Positions 10,402-20,131 of a stretch of DNA of 64,000 nt are shown here, piece by piece. A program made the position numbers and the translations under genes. Every line of letters starts with the position of its first letter. The stretch's first letter is position 1. The stretch lies in contig NZ_KN150731.1 of NCBI RefSeq assembly GCF_000754805.1, forward strand, positions 3,707,886 through 3,771,885. Reading direction: 5' to 3'. The stretch is from Yersinia frederiksenii ATCC 33641 (lineage in GTDB: Bacteria; Pseudomonadota; Gammaproteobacteria; Enterobacterales; Enterobacteriaceae). Below the pieces are notes generated by a model that ran no database searches, was not told the DNA's origin, and was given only the letters and a program-made list of their open reading frames with translations.

Positions 10402-11918
10402 TGAACTACCTCGCCTTCAGTTAGTAACCCCACAACACGATTAATTTCACCAAGACTAGTTACACCGTTCTCGACCAATACTAAGCCAGCGGAGAGTAAT
10501 GTTATTTGCTCTTGGTCTTGTGCCATTCGAGTGAGTTCTGGCGGGCTAACATTATTGAGTAAAGCTTGTTGAATTGATGGAGTTATATTTAACATCTCGT
10601 AAATTCCAGTTCGTCCATAATAGCCCGAACAACAGTGTTCGCAGCCGACAGCAAGATAATGCTGTAATGGAGCGGCCCGCACGCCAGAGGAAGCTTGAAA
10701 AGGTGTGGGGGATGGTTGCCGGCAGTGCCGACAGAGTTTGCGTACCAAACGCTGAGCGATAACTAATATTAAGCTGGACGCAATTAAGTGACGTTCTATT
10801 CCCATTTGTGTCAGACGTATTAGCGTCTCAGCCGTTGAGTTGGTATGTAATGTAGAAAGAACCAAATGCCCAGTAAGCGCCGCTTTAACGGCTATTTCAG
10901 CTGTTTCATTGTCACGAATCTCACCGAGCATAATCACATCCGGATCCTGTCGCAGCATCGCACGTAATATGCTAGAGAAGTCGAGCCCAATCTTATTGTT
11001 GGTCTGAGTTTGATTGATACCATCAACCTGGATCTCGATAGGATCTTCAGCACTACAGATATTTATCTGTGGCTGGTTAAGTTGGTCCAAACTGCAATAA
11101 AGGGTCACTGTCTTGCCACTGCCTGTCGGCCCAGTGACTAGAACCAAGCCCTGTGGTGCGGATAATGCTTGTGATAGCTGTTGATGGGCGATTGTGGTTA
11201 ACCCCAGCTTTTCTAGAGTCGGTTGTTGCTGCGTATTGAGAATTCTCAGCACTACTTTTTCGCCATACTGTACCGGGAGAGTCGCTATTCTCATGGAATA
11301 GCGGGTACCATCTAATTGTAGAGTGAGTTGGCCATCCTGTGATAACCGCTTTTCAGCAATGTTCAGTTTAGACATCACCTTCAGACAGCTACTGATTCGA
11401 CTGGCTAATTCGGTTATGGGTGGTGGAGCTTCATGCAATACACCATCAATTCTTAAGCGGATGCGATAGTGATGCTGATAAGGTTCAAAATGAATATCTG
11501 ATGCCCGCTTCGCAATAGCTAACCTCAGTGTTTGGGTTATAAATTGAATAACAGGAATATCACTTTCATTATCCAGCAACTGTTCATCAGAATTCTGTAG
11601 TGATAGGTTTGACGATGCAGTCCCTGTCTGTTCCTGCCCTTTTATAAAAATCCCTTGATGGGTTTCCTTGAATTTAGTGTTCTCGAATAACTCCAGATTT
11701 AATGACTGTTCAATTTTGGCTTCTGGCCAATATTCCACTCTTATCTTACGGCCACAGGTAAAGCGCAGCGCTGTTAATAGCCCATCATCGACAGGATTTG
11801 ATGAGGCGATAGATAAACTTTGTCCATCAAGTTTTAAGGCTATTGTTCGATGACGGCGACAAAGTGCATGTAATTCATCACTAATTGTTTGGGGTGAGGA
11901 TGCCATAAATTCGGTCAT
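10398..11918 (-). CDS. hofB: Type IV pilus assembly ATPase HofB (PilB/GspE family)
   Basis: Cytoplasmic hexameric ATPase powering pilin polymerisation; 506 residues. Walker A GPTGSGKT is followed by an Asp box and the Walker B region VIMLGEIRDNETAEIA, then the His box TGHLVLSTLHTNS. A zinc tetracysteine is present as CRHC and CEHC about 25 residues apart. The N-terminal domain is more divergent. The ATG overlaps the ppdD stop by 4 bases, so translation is likely coupled. Confidence 0.93.
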   Translation of the reverse strand: MTEFMASSPQTISDELHALCRRHRTIALKLDGQSLSIASSNPVDDGLLTALRFTCGRKIRVEYWPEAKIEQSLNLELFENTKFKETHQGIFIKGQEQTGTASSNLSLQNSDEQLLDNESDIPVIQFITQTLRLAIAKRASDIHFEPYQHHYRIRLRIDGVLHEAPPPITELASRISSCLKVMSKLNIAEKRLSQDGQLTLQLDGTRYSMRIATLPVQYGEKVVLRILNTQQQPTLEKLGLTTIAHQQLSQALSAPQGLVLVTGPTGSGKTVTLYCSLDQLNQPQINICSAEDPIEIQVDGINQTQTNNKIGLDFSSILRAMLRQDPDVIMLGEIRDNETAEIAVKAALTGHLVLSTLHTNSTAETLIRLTQMGIERHLIASSLILVIAQRLVRKLCRHCRQPSPTPFQASSGVRAAPLQHYLAVGCEHCCSGYYGRTGIYEMLNITPSIQQALLNNVSPPELTRMAQDQEQITLLSAGLVLVENGVTSLGEINRVVGLLTEGEVVH

Positions 11919-12358
11919 TTTATTAAGGCCCTGTCATTGAAATGGAACACGTTCTTACAGTTATCAGCCAGGCTGTTATCTTTTGCTGTACATGTTCTTG
12001 TCCAGATGATATTTCCGCTCGGATTTAATTTTGGTGACATAGCCAACGTTAAACCGGTGAGAGTATGTTGACCTATCAACGTAATCACGCCCTTATCAAT
12101 TGTTGTGGTGCTAACGTAACGTGACGTTTCTCCTTTAGGAATCCCATGCTTACCTGCACTACAGCTATCAAAGCTGGCATGCTCCATCGCACAAAGCTCT
12201 ACTGCCATTTTGTAAGGAACGGCAGTTTGTAACATATCGGTCAGTGCTGCTTTCTGGATATAACGCTGATAGGACGGAATGCCAATGCCGCTGAGAACAG
12301 CAATGATGGCAATCGCAACCATCAATTCAATTAATGTAAAACCCTGTTGATTAGCCAT
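11915..12358 (-). CDS. ppdD: Type IV prepilin PpdD
   Basis: Major pilin subunit precursor; 147 residues. Class III prepilin leader MANQQG is followed by the cleavage/methylation site FTLIELMVAIAIIAVLSGIG, with Glu at +5 and a hydrophobic spine helix. Two cysteine pairs occur in the globular part (CAMEHASFDSC and CTAKDNSLADNC), the second forming the usual C-terminal disulfide loop. First gene of the ppdD-hofB-hofC group. No prepilin peptidase lies in the window. Confidence 0.93.
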   Translation of the reverse strand: MANQQGFTLIELMVAIAIIAVLSGIGIPSYQRYIQKAALTDMLQTAVPYKMAVELCAMEHASFDSCSAGKHGIPKGETSRYVSTTTIDKGVITLIGQHTLTGLTLAMSPKLNPSGNIIWTRTCTAKDNSLADNCKNVFHFNDRALIK

Positions 12359-12489
12359 ATATCACTTTCCTTGTGTGTGAAAAAACGAGGTAAGAGTGAA
12401 ACTTTTTGACTCATGGTGATAGGGGCATTACATTGATTTGCGGAGTGTATTGTCGAATATTTAGGCTGTTACAATGGCAGGACAGATAA

Positions 12490-12547
12490 CTTCGGCGGGC
12501 TTCGCAAAACAGAGTCAGAGCCTGTTAATAGTTGTATTCCGCCGAAG
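12490..12547 (-). repeat. Long-loop inverted repeat between nadC and ppdD
   Basis: CTTCGGCGG at 12490-12498 and CCGCCGAAG at 12539-12547 form a perfect 9-bp stem around a 40-base spacer. It sits just downstream of the nadC stop and upstream of ppdD. No U tract follows, so it is not a standard terminator; it may be a transcript 3' end structure or a regulatory site. Confidence 0.45.
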
Positions 12548-12561
12548 ATATTTTGCTAGGA

Positions 12562-13602
<1,041 letters not shown>

Positions 13603-13683
13603 TTACTGGCTTATCTTTAAAACCAAGCCCTTTGGGGTTAAAAGAGCCGGTTGAAGTCTATGATTAGAGGGTTTAGATAAACA

Positions 13684-14241
13684 ATGCAGTTAGATAATGG
13701 CTGGATTTCAGGGGTTAAACGAGTGGTTTCTCCCCATTTTGATCAGCGACCCGAAGGTGAAGACCCTTCTTTGTTGGTGATCCATAATATTAGTTTGCCT
13801 CCTGGTGAGTTCGGTGGCCCGTATATCGACCAACTATTTACCGGCACACTCAATGCTAACGAACACCCTTATTTTGCCGATATTGTTCACTTACGTGTTT
13901 CGGCTCACTGCCTGATTCGCCGAGATGGTGAAGTTATTCAATATGTTCCTTTTGATAAACGAGCCTGGCATGCCGGAGTATCAGCTTTTGCTGGGCGTGA
14001 GCGGTGTAACGATTTCTCTATTGGTATCGAGTTGGAAGGGACAGATGTGTTACCGTTTACGTCTGCACAATATCGCCGCCTAACCGAGATAAGTGCATTA
14101 CTCTTTGCCCACTATCCAATAACCGCAGAACGGGTGACGGGCCATAGCGATATTGCGCCAGGCCGTAAAACTGATCCAGGTCCCGCTTTTGACTGGATAT
14201 TGTATCAACAGCGTTTGGCAGCATTATCTCAGCCATTGTAA
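13684..14241 (+). CDS. ampD: 1,6-anhydro-N-acetylmuramyl-L-alanine amidase AmpD
   Basis: Cytoplasmic zinc amidase that removes stem peptides from anhydro-muropeptides during peptidoglycan recycling; loss of it derepresses AmpC beta-lactamase where AmpR is present. 185 residues. Zinc ligands His34, His154 and Asp164 and the catalytic Lys162 fall at the same numbers as in E. coli (VIHN, GHSD, KTDPG). ampE follows after 144 bp as in the classic ampDE pair. No ampC or ampR is in the window. Confidence 0.97.
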   Translation: MQLDNGWISGVKRVVSPHFDQRPEGEDPSLLVIHNISLPPGEFGGPYIDQLFTGTLNANEHPYFADIVHLRVSAHCLIRRDGEVIQYVPFDKRAWHAGVSAFAGRERCNDFSIGIELEGTDVLPFTSAQYRRLTEISALLFAHYPITAERVTGHSDIAPGRKTDPGPAFDWILYQQRLAALSQPL

Positions 14242-14385
14242 TGAGCTGATAACTCAGTATTAACCAGAGGTTTATTGTCGAGTGCTTATTGGTTTTTAGC
14301 CTCGCCTAATATTGTTGTTTATGCATGCCGGGAGGCATACGCCCTGTTTCAGGGTTGGTTAAGTGCAAAGGGAGAATAAGAGCTA

Positions 14386-15240
14386 ATGACACTGTTTACG
14401 CTGTTGCTGGTGCTTGCATGGGAGCGCTTATTTAAACTGGGCGAACATTGGCAGTTAGATCACCGCCTTGAAGTCGTATTTACGCGTTTACGTCACTTTT
14501 CGTTGGTACAAACGATTTTACTGACAGTGGTGTGGATGGCGGTGGTATGGCTGGTTTTACGGTTAGTGCAAAACATCTTGTTTGGTTTCCCTCTTTTACT
14601 GCTCTGGATATTGATTTGCCTATTGTGCATTGGGGCGGGGGGAATTCGTAGACATTACCGCGCTTATTTGAAAGCAGCCCGTCAGGGTGATGCTCATGCC
14701 ACTGATAAAATGGCGGATGAACTCGCGCTTATCCATGGCTTACCGATGGATAGTGGTGAAAAGGTCAGATTGCAATCTCTGCAAAATGCCTTGCTATGGA
14801 TAAACTTTCGTTATTATTTAGCACCTATTTTCTGGTTTGTGGTTTGCGCTAGCTACGGTCCGGTGGCGCTAGCGGGCTACGCAATGTTACGCGGATACCA
14901 AACCTGGCTGGCACGCCATCACACACCTTTACAGCGCTCTCAATCCGGTATTGATAGTATCTTGCATTGGCTGGACTGGATCCCCGTGCGGTTAGTGGGA
15001 GTCGCTTATGCATTATTGGGCCATGGTGAAAGGGCGCTACCGGCCTGGTTTGCTTCATTAGGGGATTTTCGTTCCCAACAATATCAGGTACTGACTCGCC
15101 TCGCCCAATATTCGTTAGCGCGAGAACCTCATTTAGATCCCGTACAAACACCGAGAGCCGCTGTTTCTATGGCGCGAAAAGTCACTCTGGCGGTGATTGT
15201 GGTTGTGGCGTTACTGACAATTTATGGTGCTTTGATATAA
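14386..15240 (+). CDS. ampE: Inner membrane protein AmpE
   Basis: Polytopic inner membrane protein of the AmpE/CobD-like family, 284 residues, proposed to act with AmpD in beta-lactamase regulation, but its function is not settled. Hydrophobic segments are visible near the N-terminus ([12 protein letters not shown]), at about 44-90 (two), at 145-165 and at the C-terminus ([18 protein letters not shown]). The ATG is preceded by GGGAG. The gene converges on the GH43 gene with a hairpin between. Confidence 0.92.
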   Translation: MTLFTLLLVLAWERLFKLGEHWQLDHRLEVVFTRLRHFSLVQTILLTVVWMAVVWLVLRLVQNILFGFPLLLLWILICLLCIGAGGIRRHYRAYLKAARQGDAHATDKMADELALIHGLPMDSGEKVRLQSLQNALLWINFRYYLAPIFWFVVCASYGPVALAGYAMLRGYQTWLARHHTPLQRSQSGIDSILHWLDWIPVRLVGVAYALLGHGERALPAWFASLGDFRSQQYQVLTRLAQYSLAREPHLDPVQTPRAAVSMARKVTLAVIVVVALLTIYGALI

Positions 15241-15254
15241 CCGGTTGACTCACT

Positions 15255-15287
15255 GTACTGGCTGGAGTGCTTGCTTCCGGCCAGTAC
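15255..15287. terminator. Hairpin between convergent ampE and GH43 gene
   Basis: GTACTGGC at 15255-15262 and GCCAGTAC at 15280-15287 form a perfect 8-bp stem whose inner part can pair further. It lies between the two convergent stops and is followed by a TATATC tail on the plus strand. Probably a shared terminator, though the U tract is weak. Confidence 0.5.
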
Positions 15288-15333
15288 TATATCAATCACT
15301 CGGTCAAATGATGACAGCCAGTAACCCTGTATT

Positions 15334-16299
15334 TTAAACGATAGTAGCTGTATCTGCTGGTGGCTCACCGAATATCGGCATACCTTGTTCATCCCAACTT
15401 ATAGTCTTGATTCGAGTATGGCGATTAGGGTCATAAAGTGGGTCGCCCTCAATTTCAGTGTAGTTGCGGGCGTGATAGACCAACATATCTTCACCGTGTT
15501 CATTGCGGGTAAAACTATTGTGACCAGGGCCAAATTGGCGATTCTGGTATTGAGTCCGAAATACAGGTTCTGGTGATTTATGCCATTGCGTCGCATCCAA
15601 AATATTACTGTTGATATCAGCCCAGAGCAGCCCAATACAGTAATTTTCATCGGTAGCACTGGCTGAATAACTAATAAAAATACGTTCTCCATGCTTAATA
15701 ACTGCCGGGCCTTCATTGACCCAAAAACCGATGGTTTCCCAAGGTAGTTCAGGCTTACTCAGCATGACCGGCTCGCCTTTTAGTGTCCATGGGTTCTCCA
15801 TTTCGGCAAGATACAAGTTTGAATTCCCTTGAATCTCCGGATCTTTTTGAGCCCATAAATAATAGTGTTTTCCGTTATGTTCAAAGTGTGTTGCATCCAA
15901 CGAAAAACTGTCCAATGGTGTCGCGATACGCCCTTTTTCTATCCACTTGCCAGTGAGCGGATTGGTGGCATCACACTCTAGTGCAAACATACGATGCTGG
16001 AATAAACCCCCAGCGATTTCCGGTGAATGCGCTGCGGCAAAATAGAGATACCATTTGCCCTCAATGAAATGCAGTTCAGGTGCCCAAATTAATGCACTCA
16101 TTGAGCCTTGTTGTGGCTTATTCCACACCGTTACTGCTTCAGCTTGAGCAAGTCCTGTTAGTGATTCTGCACGGCGTAATTCCAGACGGTCATATTCTGG
16201 TACTGAAGCAGTGAAATAATAATAACCATCAGTGTGCCGATAGATAAATGGATCTGCTCGCTGCTCAATCAATGGGTTAGGGTAGTTATACTCAGTCAT
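15334..16299 (-). CDS. Glycoside hydrolase family 43 (beta-xylosidase/arabinofuranosidase type)
   Basis: 321-residue single-domain protein without a signal peptide, so cytoplasmic. GH43 hallmarks are visible: catalytic base Asp16 in RADPFI, pKa-modulating Asp135 in SLDATHF, and catalytic acid Glu197 in NEGPAVIK; the five-bladed propeller repeats (YYYFTAS, WYLYFAA, YYLWAQK, IFISYSA) are clear. It probably releases xylose or arabinose from short oligosaccharides brought in by the adjacent transporter. Its start overlaps the transporter stop by 4 bases. Exact substrate cannot be read; no xylan or arabinan genes are nearby. Confidence 0.87.
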   Translation of the reverse strand: MTEYNYPNPLIEQRADPFIYRHTDGYYYFTASVPEYDRLELRRAESLTGLAQAEAVTVWNKPQQGSMSALIWAPELHFIEGKWYLYFAAAHSPEIAGGLFQHRMFALECDATNPLTGKWIEKGRIATPLDSFSLDATHFEHNGKHYYLWAQKDPEIQGNSNLYLAEMENPWTLKGEPVMLSKPELPWETIGFWVNEGPAVIKHGERIFISYSASATDENYCIGLLWADINSNILDATQWHKSPEPVFRTQYQNRQFGPGHNSFTRNEHGEDMLVYHARNYTEIEGDPLYDPNRHTRIKTISWDEQGMPIFGEPPADTATIV

Positions 16300-17699
16300 A
16301 CTGACTCCTTAGCTTCCAGTTGCTTACCAGTGCGATAGTCACTGAGTTCTTGATAGTTATGGCGGCGTTTTTCCAGATCGATTTGAATTTGTTTCATCAG
16401 ATTACGGTCAACTTTCAATAAACGAACCACACCTGCGGTAATCAAATAGCCAATTCCAGGGATCACGGTGAACAGTAATACAATACTGTTTAATGCGCTT
16501 GGTGCCTGATTGATAGCATCCGCCTGATAACCCGTTGCTGATAATAGAAAACCGACCATAGCACCTGCGACAGCTAACCCGACTTTTAGGAAGAACAGGT
16601 TACCGGAGAAGCTGATGCCGGTGATGCGCTTACCGGTTTTCCATTCGCCGTAGTCATCAACATCAGCCATTAATGACCAGTGCAGTGGGGAAGGGATTTG
16701 ATGCAGTATATTCAGCAGGAAGTAAGCCACCACAATCAATGAAGTCAGGTGTGGGTTGAGGAAATAGAAACTGCATGAGAAAATTGCCAGTATGATATTG
16801 GTCCAGAAAAAGACTTTTAATTTACAGAACTTATCTGTGAGAGGTTTCGCCAGTGCGCTGCCTATCATCATGCCGATAACGCCGAGGCTGATAAACAAAC
16901 TGGCAAAGGAGAATGACTGTTGCATGACATAGGTGACGTAATACATCGTAGCAGCCATGCGGATAAAACCAGGGCATACGTTGCAGAATGTCAGCAGTAA
17001 AATACGAACCCATTGGTCATTTTTCCACACGTCGCGCAGGTCAGCTTTTAGGGCATCATTGGTTGGGATCGCGGGTTTAATTCGCTCCTTCACGGTGGCA
17101 AAGCAGAATAAGAACATGAAAAAGGCGATTGTCGCCAATACACCCATTGCCATTTGATATCCGCGAGCTTTATCCTCCCCACCAAACCATTCAGCCATTG
17201 GCAATAATGTCATTGATAATATCAAAGTGGCGATCCCAACCATAATAAAGCGATATGACTGGCAAGATACGCGCTCTTTAGGATCGGATGTAATCACGCC
17301 ACCTAATGAGCAGTAAGGAATATTAATTGCGGTATAAGCAAGTGACATCAAAAAGTAAGTAGCGAAAGCATAGATAACTTTGCTGTTATAGGTCCATTCA
17401 GGTGTGGTAAACATTAGGACGCTGAATAAGACATAGGGCAGGGACATCCAAAGCAGATAGGGGCGAAAACGACCATAACGACTTTGTGTGCGGTCGGCGA
17501 TAGCACCCATAATTGGATCAGTCACGGCATCGAGAACCCGGACTGAAAGCAGCAGAACACCCACTAATGCAGGTGCAAGACCGAAAATATCGGTATAGAA
17601 ATAGTTGAGGAAAAGCATGATTGCGCCGCCAATCATATTGCAGCCAGCATCCCCCATCCCATACCCGATTTTTTCCTTCACTGTTAATGCGGTGTTCAT
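16296..17699 (-). CDS. GPH-family sugar:cation symporter (XynT/YagG-like)
   Basis: 467-residue MFS transporter of the glycoside-pentoside-hexuronide group. The N-terminus reads VKEKIGYGMGDAGCNM, typical of MelB/XylP/YagG relatives, followed by DAVTDPIMGAIADRTQSRYGRFRPYLLW, the family cation-site region. About 12 hydrophobic segments are visible. The ATG has GGAGAG upstream. It is the first gene of a two-gene operon with the GH43 hydrolase, the same pairing as yagG-yagH in E. coli, so the cargo is likely a xylo- or arabino-oligosaccharide. No local regulator gene is present. Confidence 0.87.
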   Translation of the reverse strand: MNTALTVKEKIGYGMGDAGCNMIGGAIMLFLNYFYTDIFGLAPALVGVLLLSVRVLDAVTDPIMGAIADRTQSRYGRFRPYLLWMSLPYVLFSVLMFTTPEWTYNSKVIYAFATYFLMSLAYTAINIPYCSLGGVITSDPKERVSCQSYRFIMVGIATLILSMTLLPMAEWFGGEDKARGYQMAMGVLATIAFFMFLFCFATVKERIKPAIPTNDALKADLRDVWKNDQWVRILLLTFCNVCPGFIRMAATMYYVTYVMQQSFSFASLFISLGVIGMMIGSALAKPLTDKFCKLKVFFWTNIILAIFSCSFYFLNPHLTSLIVVAYFLLNILHQIPSPLHWSLMADVDDYGEWKTGKRITGISFSGNLFFLKVGLAVAGAMVGFLLSATGYQADAINQAPSALNSIVLLFTVIPGIGYLITAGVVRLLKVDRNLMKQIQIDLEKRRHNYQELSDYRTGKQLEAKESV

Positions 17700-18069
17700 G
17701 GATATTCTCTCCGTAATGGATCAAAAACAGTCATTGGGGATGGATTATTGCTGCATAACTGGCTGAGGCATCAGAAGTTTATGGTTATAGAGATGGACAA
17801 ATGTGTCATCGCCATCGAAGTGTGAGCCAAATAGCAAAAAATAGATGCAAAAAATTGAACAGATAAGCAGTATCGAACTTGATTCTGTTTCAAATCCACA
17901 ATTTACATTTGTCATGTAGAAAGATCAGTAAGTTATGAGGGGCTAGTCCCGGTCACAGAGAGATAGGTTTATTTTTGCTAAATAATAAAATAAATGAGCC
18001 AGCGCTGAAGGCTGGCTCATTAGAGACTATATGGTCAAATTTCCATGACTAGCAGGCGAATTTCTGCTA
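17700..18069. other. Spacer between the GPH/GH43 operon and aroP
   Basis: 370 bp with no convincing gene. It should hold the promoter of the minus-strand transporter operon; I looked for a CRP half-site pair and found none good enough to call. The right end holds the aroP terminator hairpin. Confidence 0.5.
17980..18021 (-). terminator. Rho-independent terminator of aroP
   Basis: Perfect 11-bp stem AATGAGCCAGC (17993-18003) and GCTGGCTCATT (18011-18021) with a 7-base loop. On the minus strand it is followed by a run rich in T (complement of TAATAAAATAA), as expected for aroP transcription. Confidence 0.85.
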
Positions 18070-19434
18070 TTAGGATTTTGCCCGTTGCTGGCGGTTTTTA
18101 AGGATATAACCGATAGCTAGAAGTAATACCCAGGCAGGGATCAATAAGACAGAAATCTGGATGCCTGGAGTCAAGTACATGATGACCAAGATACCGGTCA
18201 GGAACAGTAAGCATAAATAGTTACTGAACGGATACCAGAATGCTTTGAATTGTGGGATTACACCCTGACGATTCTTGGCTGCACGGAATTTAAGGTGCGC
18301 CAGACTAATCATTGCCCAGTTGATCACCAGTGCTGAAACCACTAATGCCATCAGCAATTCAAAAGCACGGCCCGGTAGCAGGTAGTTAATCAGGACACAG
18401 AACGCGGTGGCAAATGCAGAGACGGCGATAGCAATCACCGGGACCCCACGCCCATCAACTTTCAGCAGTATTTTCGGGCCATTACCTTGCTTGGCTAAAC
18501 CGAACAACATGCGGCTGTTACAGTAAACACAGCTATTGTAAACCGACAATGCCGCAGTCAGTACCACGATATTCAATACCGTTGCGACCACGTTACTGTT
18601 CAATGCGTGGAAGATCAGAACAAACGGGCTGCCGCCTTCAACTACCTTACCCCATGGGTAAAGTGACAATAAGATAGCCAGGGAACCGATATAGAACAGT
18701 AGGATGCGGTAGATAACCTGATTGGTGGCCTTCGGGATACTTTTGGCTGGATTTTCTGCTTCTGCGGCGGTGATACCAACTAATTCAAGCCCACCGAAGG
18801 AGAACATAATGACCGCCATGGCCATCACCAGACCCATAATACCATTTGGGAAGAATCCTCCCTGCGCCCATAAGTTGGTTACAGTAGCCTCTGGGCCGCC
18901 TTGGCCACTCAGAAGCAGATAACCACCGAACAGGATCATCGCGATGATGGCAACCACTTTGATGATGGCAAACCAGAACTCCATCTCACCATAGACTTTG
19001 ACGTTCGCCAGATTGATGGCATTGATGGCAAGGAAGAAGACGGCAGCAGATACCCATGTTGGGATCTCAGGCCACCAATATTGCACATAGATACCCACGG
19101 CAGTTAGTTCAGCCATGGCAACTAATACGTAGAGTACCCAGTAATTCCAGCCGGAAGCAAAACCGGCAAAGTTCCCCCAGTATTTATAAGCAAAGTGGCT
19201 GAAAGAACCTGCTACAGGCTCCTCGACCACCATTTCCCCCAATTGGCGCATGATCAGAAACGCGATAAAACCACCTATTGCATACCCCAGTAAGACTGAA
19301 GGTCCCGCCATTTTGATGGTTTGTGCAATACCAAGAAATAGTCCGGTACCAATAGCACCACCTAAGGCAATAAGCTGAATGTGGCGGTTTTTAAGCCCCC
19401 TCTTTAGCTCCGCACCTTCCTGTTGAACACTCAT
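18070..19434 (-). CDS. aroP: Aromatic amino acid permease AroP
   Basis: APC-superfamily proton symporter for Phe, Tyr and Trp, inner membrane, 12 predicted segments. From the ATG at 19434 it has 454 residues, near the 457 of E. coli, and this start has GAGGA 8 bases upstream; a GTG 24 bases further up is less likely. Family stretches include GLKNRHIQLIALGGAIGTGL, EEPVAGSFSHFAYKYW and LSVYNSCVYCNSRMLFGLA. Two TyrR-type boxes precede it. It sits next to pdhR in divergent orientation, as in E. coli. Confidence 0.95.
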   Translation of the reverse strand: MSVQQEGAELKRGLKNRHIQLIALGGAIGTGLFLGIAQTIKMAGPSVLLGYAIGGFIAFLIMRQLGEMVVEEPVAGSFSHFAYKYWGNFAGFASGWNYWVLYVLVAMAELTAVGIYVQYWWPEIPTWVSAAVFFLAINAINLANVKVYGEMEFWFAIIKVVAIIAMILFGGYLLLSGQGGPEATVTNLWAQGGFFPNGIMGLVMAMAVIMFSFGGLELVGITAAEAENPAKSIPKATNQVIYRILLFYIGSLAILLSLYPWGKVVEGGSPFVLIFHALNSNVVATVLNIVVLTAALSVYNSCVYCNSRMLFGLAKQGNGPKILLKVDGRGVPVIAIAVSAFATAFCVLINYLLPGRAFELLMALVVSALVINWAMISLAHLKFRAAKNRQGVIPQFKAFWYPFSNYLCLLFLTGILVIMYLTPGIQISVLLIPAWVLLLAIGYILKNRQQRAKS

Positions 19435-19492
19435 CGTTGCATCCTCTGTCGTTGTCACTTATTAGCTGGCTAAACGGGTGCCTTTTGCTATG

Positions 19493-19510
19493 TGTAATGT
19501 TTTGATTACA
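19493..19510. promoter_or_regulatory. TyrR box 1 of aroP
   Basis: TGTAAT-GTTTTG-ATTACA is a perfect 18-bp interrupted palindrome matching the TyrR consensus TGTAAA-N6-TTTACA in 10 of 12 positions. It lies 59 bp upstream of the aroP start, where E. coli aroP carries its strong TyrR box. Confidence 0.65.
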
Positions 19511-19514
19511 TTAT

Positions 19515-19532
19515 TGTATTATTTTATTTACG
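19515..19532. promoter_or_regulatory. Weak TyrR box 2 of aroP
   Basis: TGTATT-ATTTTA-TTTACG matches the TyrR consensus in 9 of 12 positions. Its centre is 22 bp (two helical turns) from box 1, the adjacent strong/weak arrangement known at E. coli aroP. Confidence 0.45.
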
Positions 19533-20050
19533 GTCGCTTTGTATGGAATTTACTGCCTTGGCTACCGTTTAAAAGAGAATAGTGGTAGGCGAGAATTATT
19601 GCATCTGGTTTTTATTTTAAACGGCGAATTTTTGGTCAAAATGCGAAGAAAAATGTTGATGCGTGATCAAGCGGTTGTTTTCCAGAAAAGGACTAATAAG
19701 CAGTTGTTGCACAAAAAGTCGCCAGTTAGCCATTTTTATAATGGTCATACCAGTGTTTTGCAGGGACTAAGGAGGAATAAGGAGTTTTCTTGTTTTTTAA
19801 TGAATTTAAATTCGTAAAAATTGACTTTAAATTCATAAATAAAATGACTATAACGCTTCAGCTTGCCTAATTATCCGTTTCATAAAAGTTAAAACTCATT
19901 TATGTCAGGTAATGGTATTACCATCGCTACGTTATCACTTTGCACTGCTTTTTTAGTAAAGTTGTTAAAATGTGCTGGGTTTCATGATTTCGGTCAAGGT
20001 CCGTATGGACAGGTAGTGAATACTTTGTTACTTTATCGTCACGTTTTTGA

Positions 20051-20067
20051 AATTGGTATTACCAATT
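20051..20067. promoter_or_regulatory. PdhR operator
   Basis: AATTGGTATTACCAATT is a perfect match to the PdhR consensus AATTGGTnnnACCAATT. It lies 65 bp before the pdhR start and should give pyruvate-responsive autoregulation of pdhR-aceEF-lpd. Confidence 0.9.
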
Positions 20068-20131
20068 GACTCCGCGCTACTCGCAGAGACGATTCACTCA
20101 ATACGGCTTACAGCGCGACTGACAATAAATT

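Larger units (their letters stand above)
19435..20131. other. aroP-pdhR divergent regulatory region
   Basis: About 700 bp of mostly AT-rich DNA. It contains two TyrR-type boxes on the aroP side, an imperfect PdhR-like palindrome near 19918, and a perfect PdhR operator at 20051-20067. A 92-codon open frame at 19539-19817 has no recognisable family and low-complexity basic content; I treat it as chance. Confidence 0.6.

Noticed and set aside
17700-17990. Possible CRP site upstream of the GPH/GH43 operon
   Set aside because: Only isolated TGTG and GTGAG half-like motifs are present; none forms the TGTGA-N6-TCACA pair.
19539-19817. 92-codon open frame between aroP and pdhR
   Set aside because: No recognisable family, low-complexity Lys/Arg/Leu content, lies across the aroP control region and starts within 10 bp of the second TyrR-like box. 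Probably chance.
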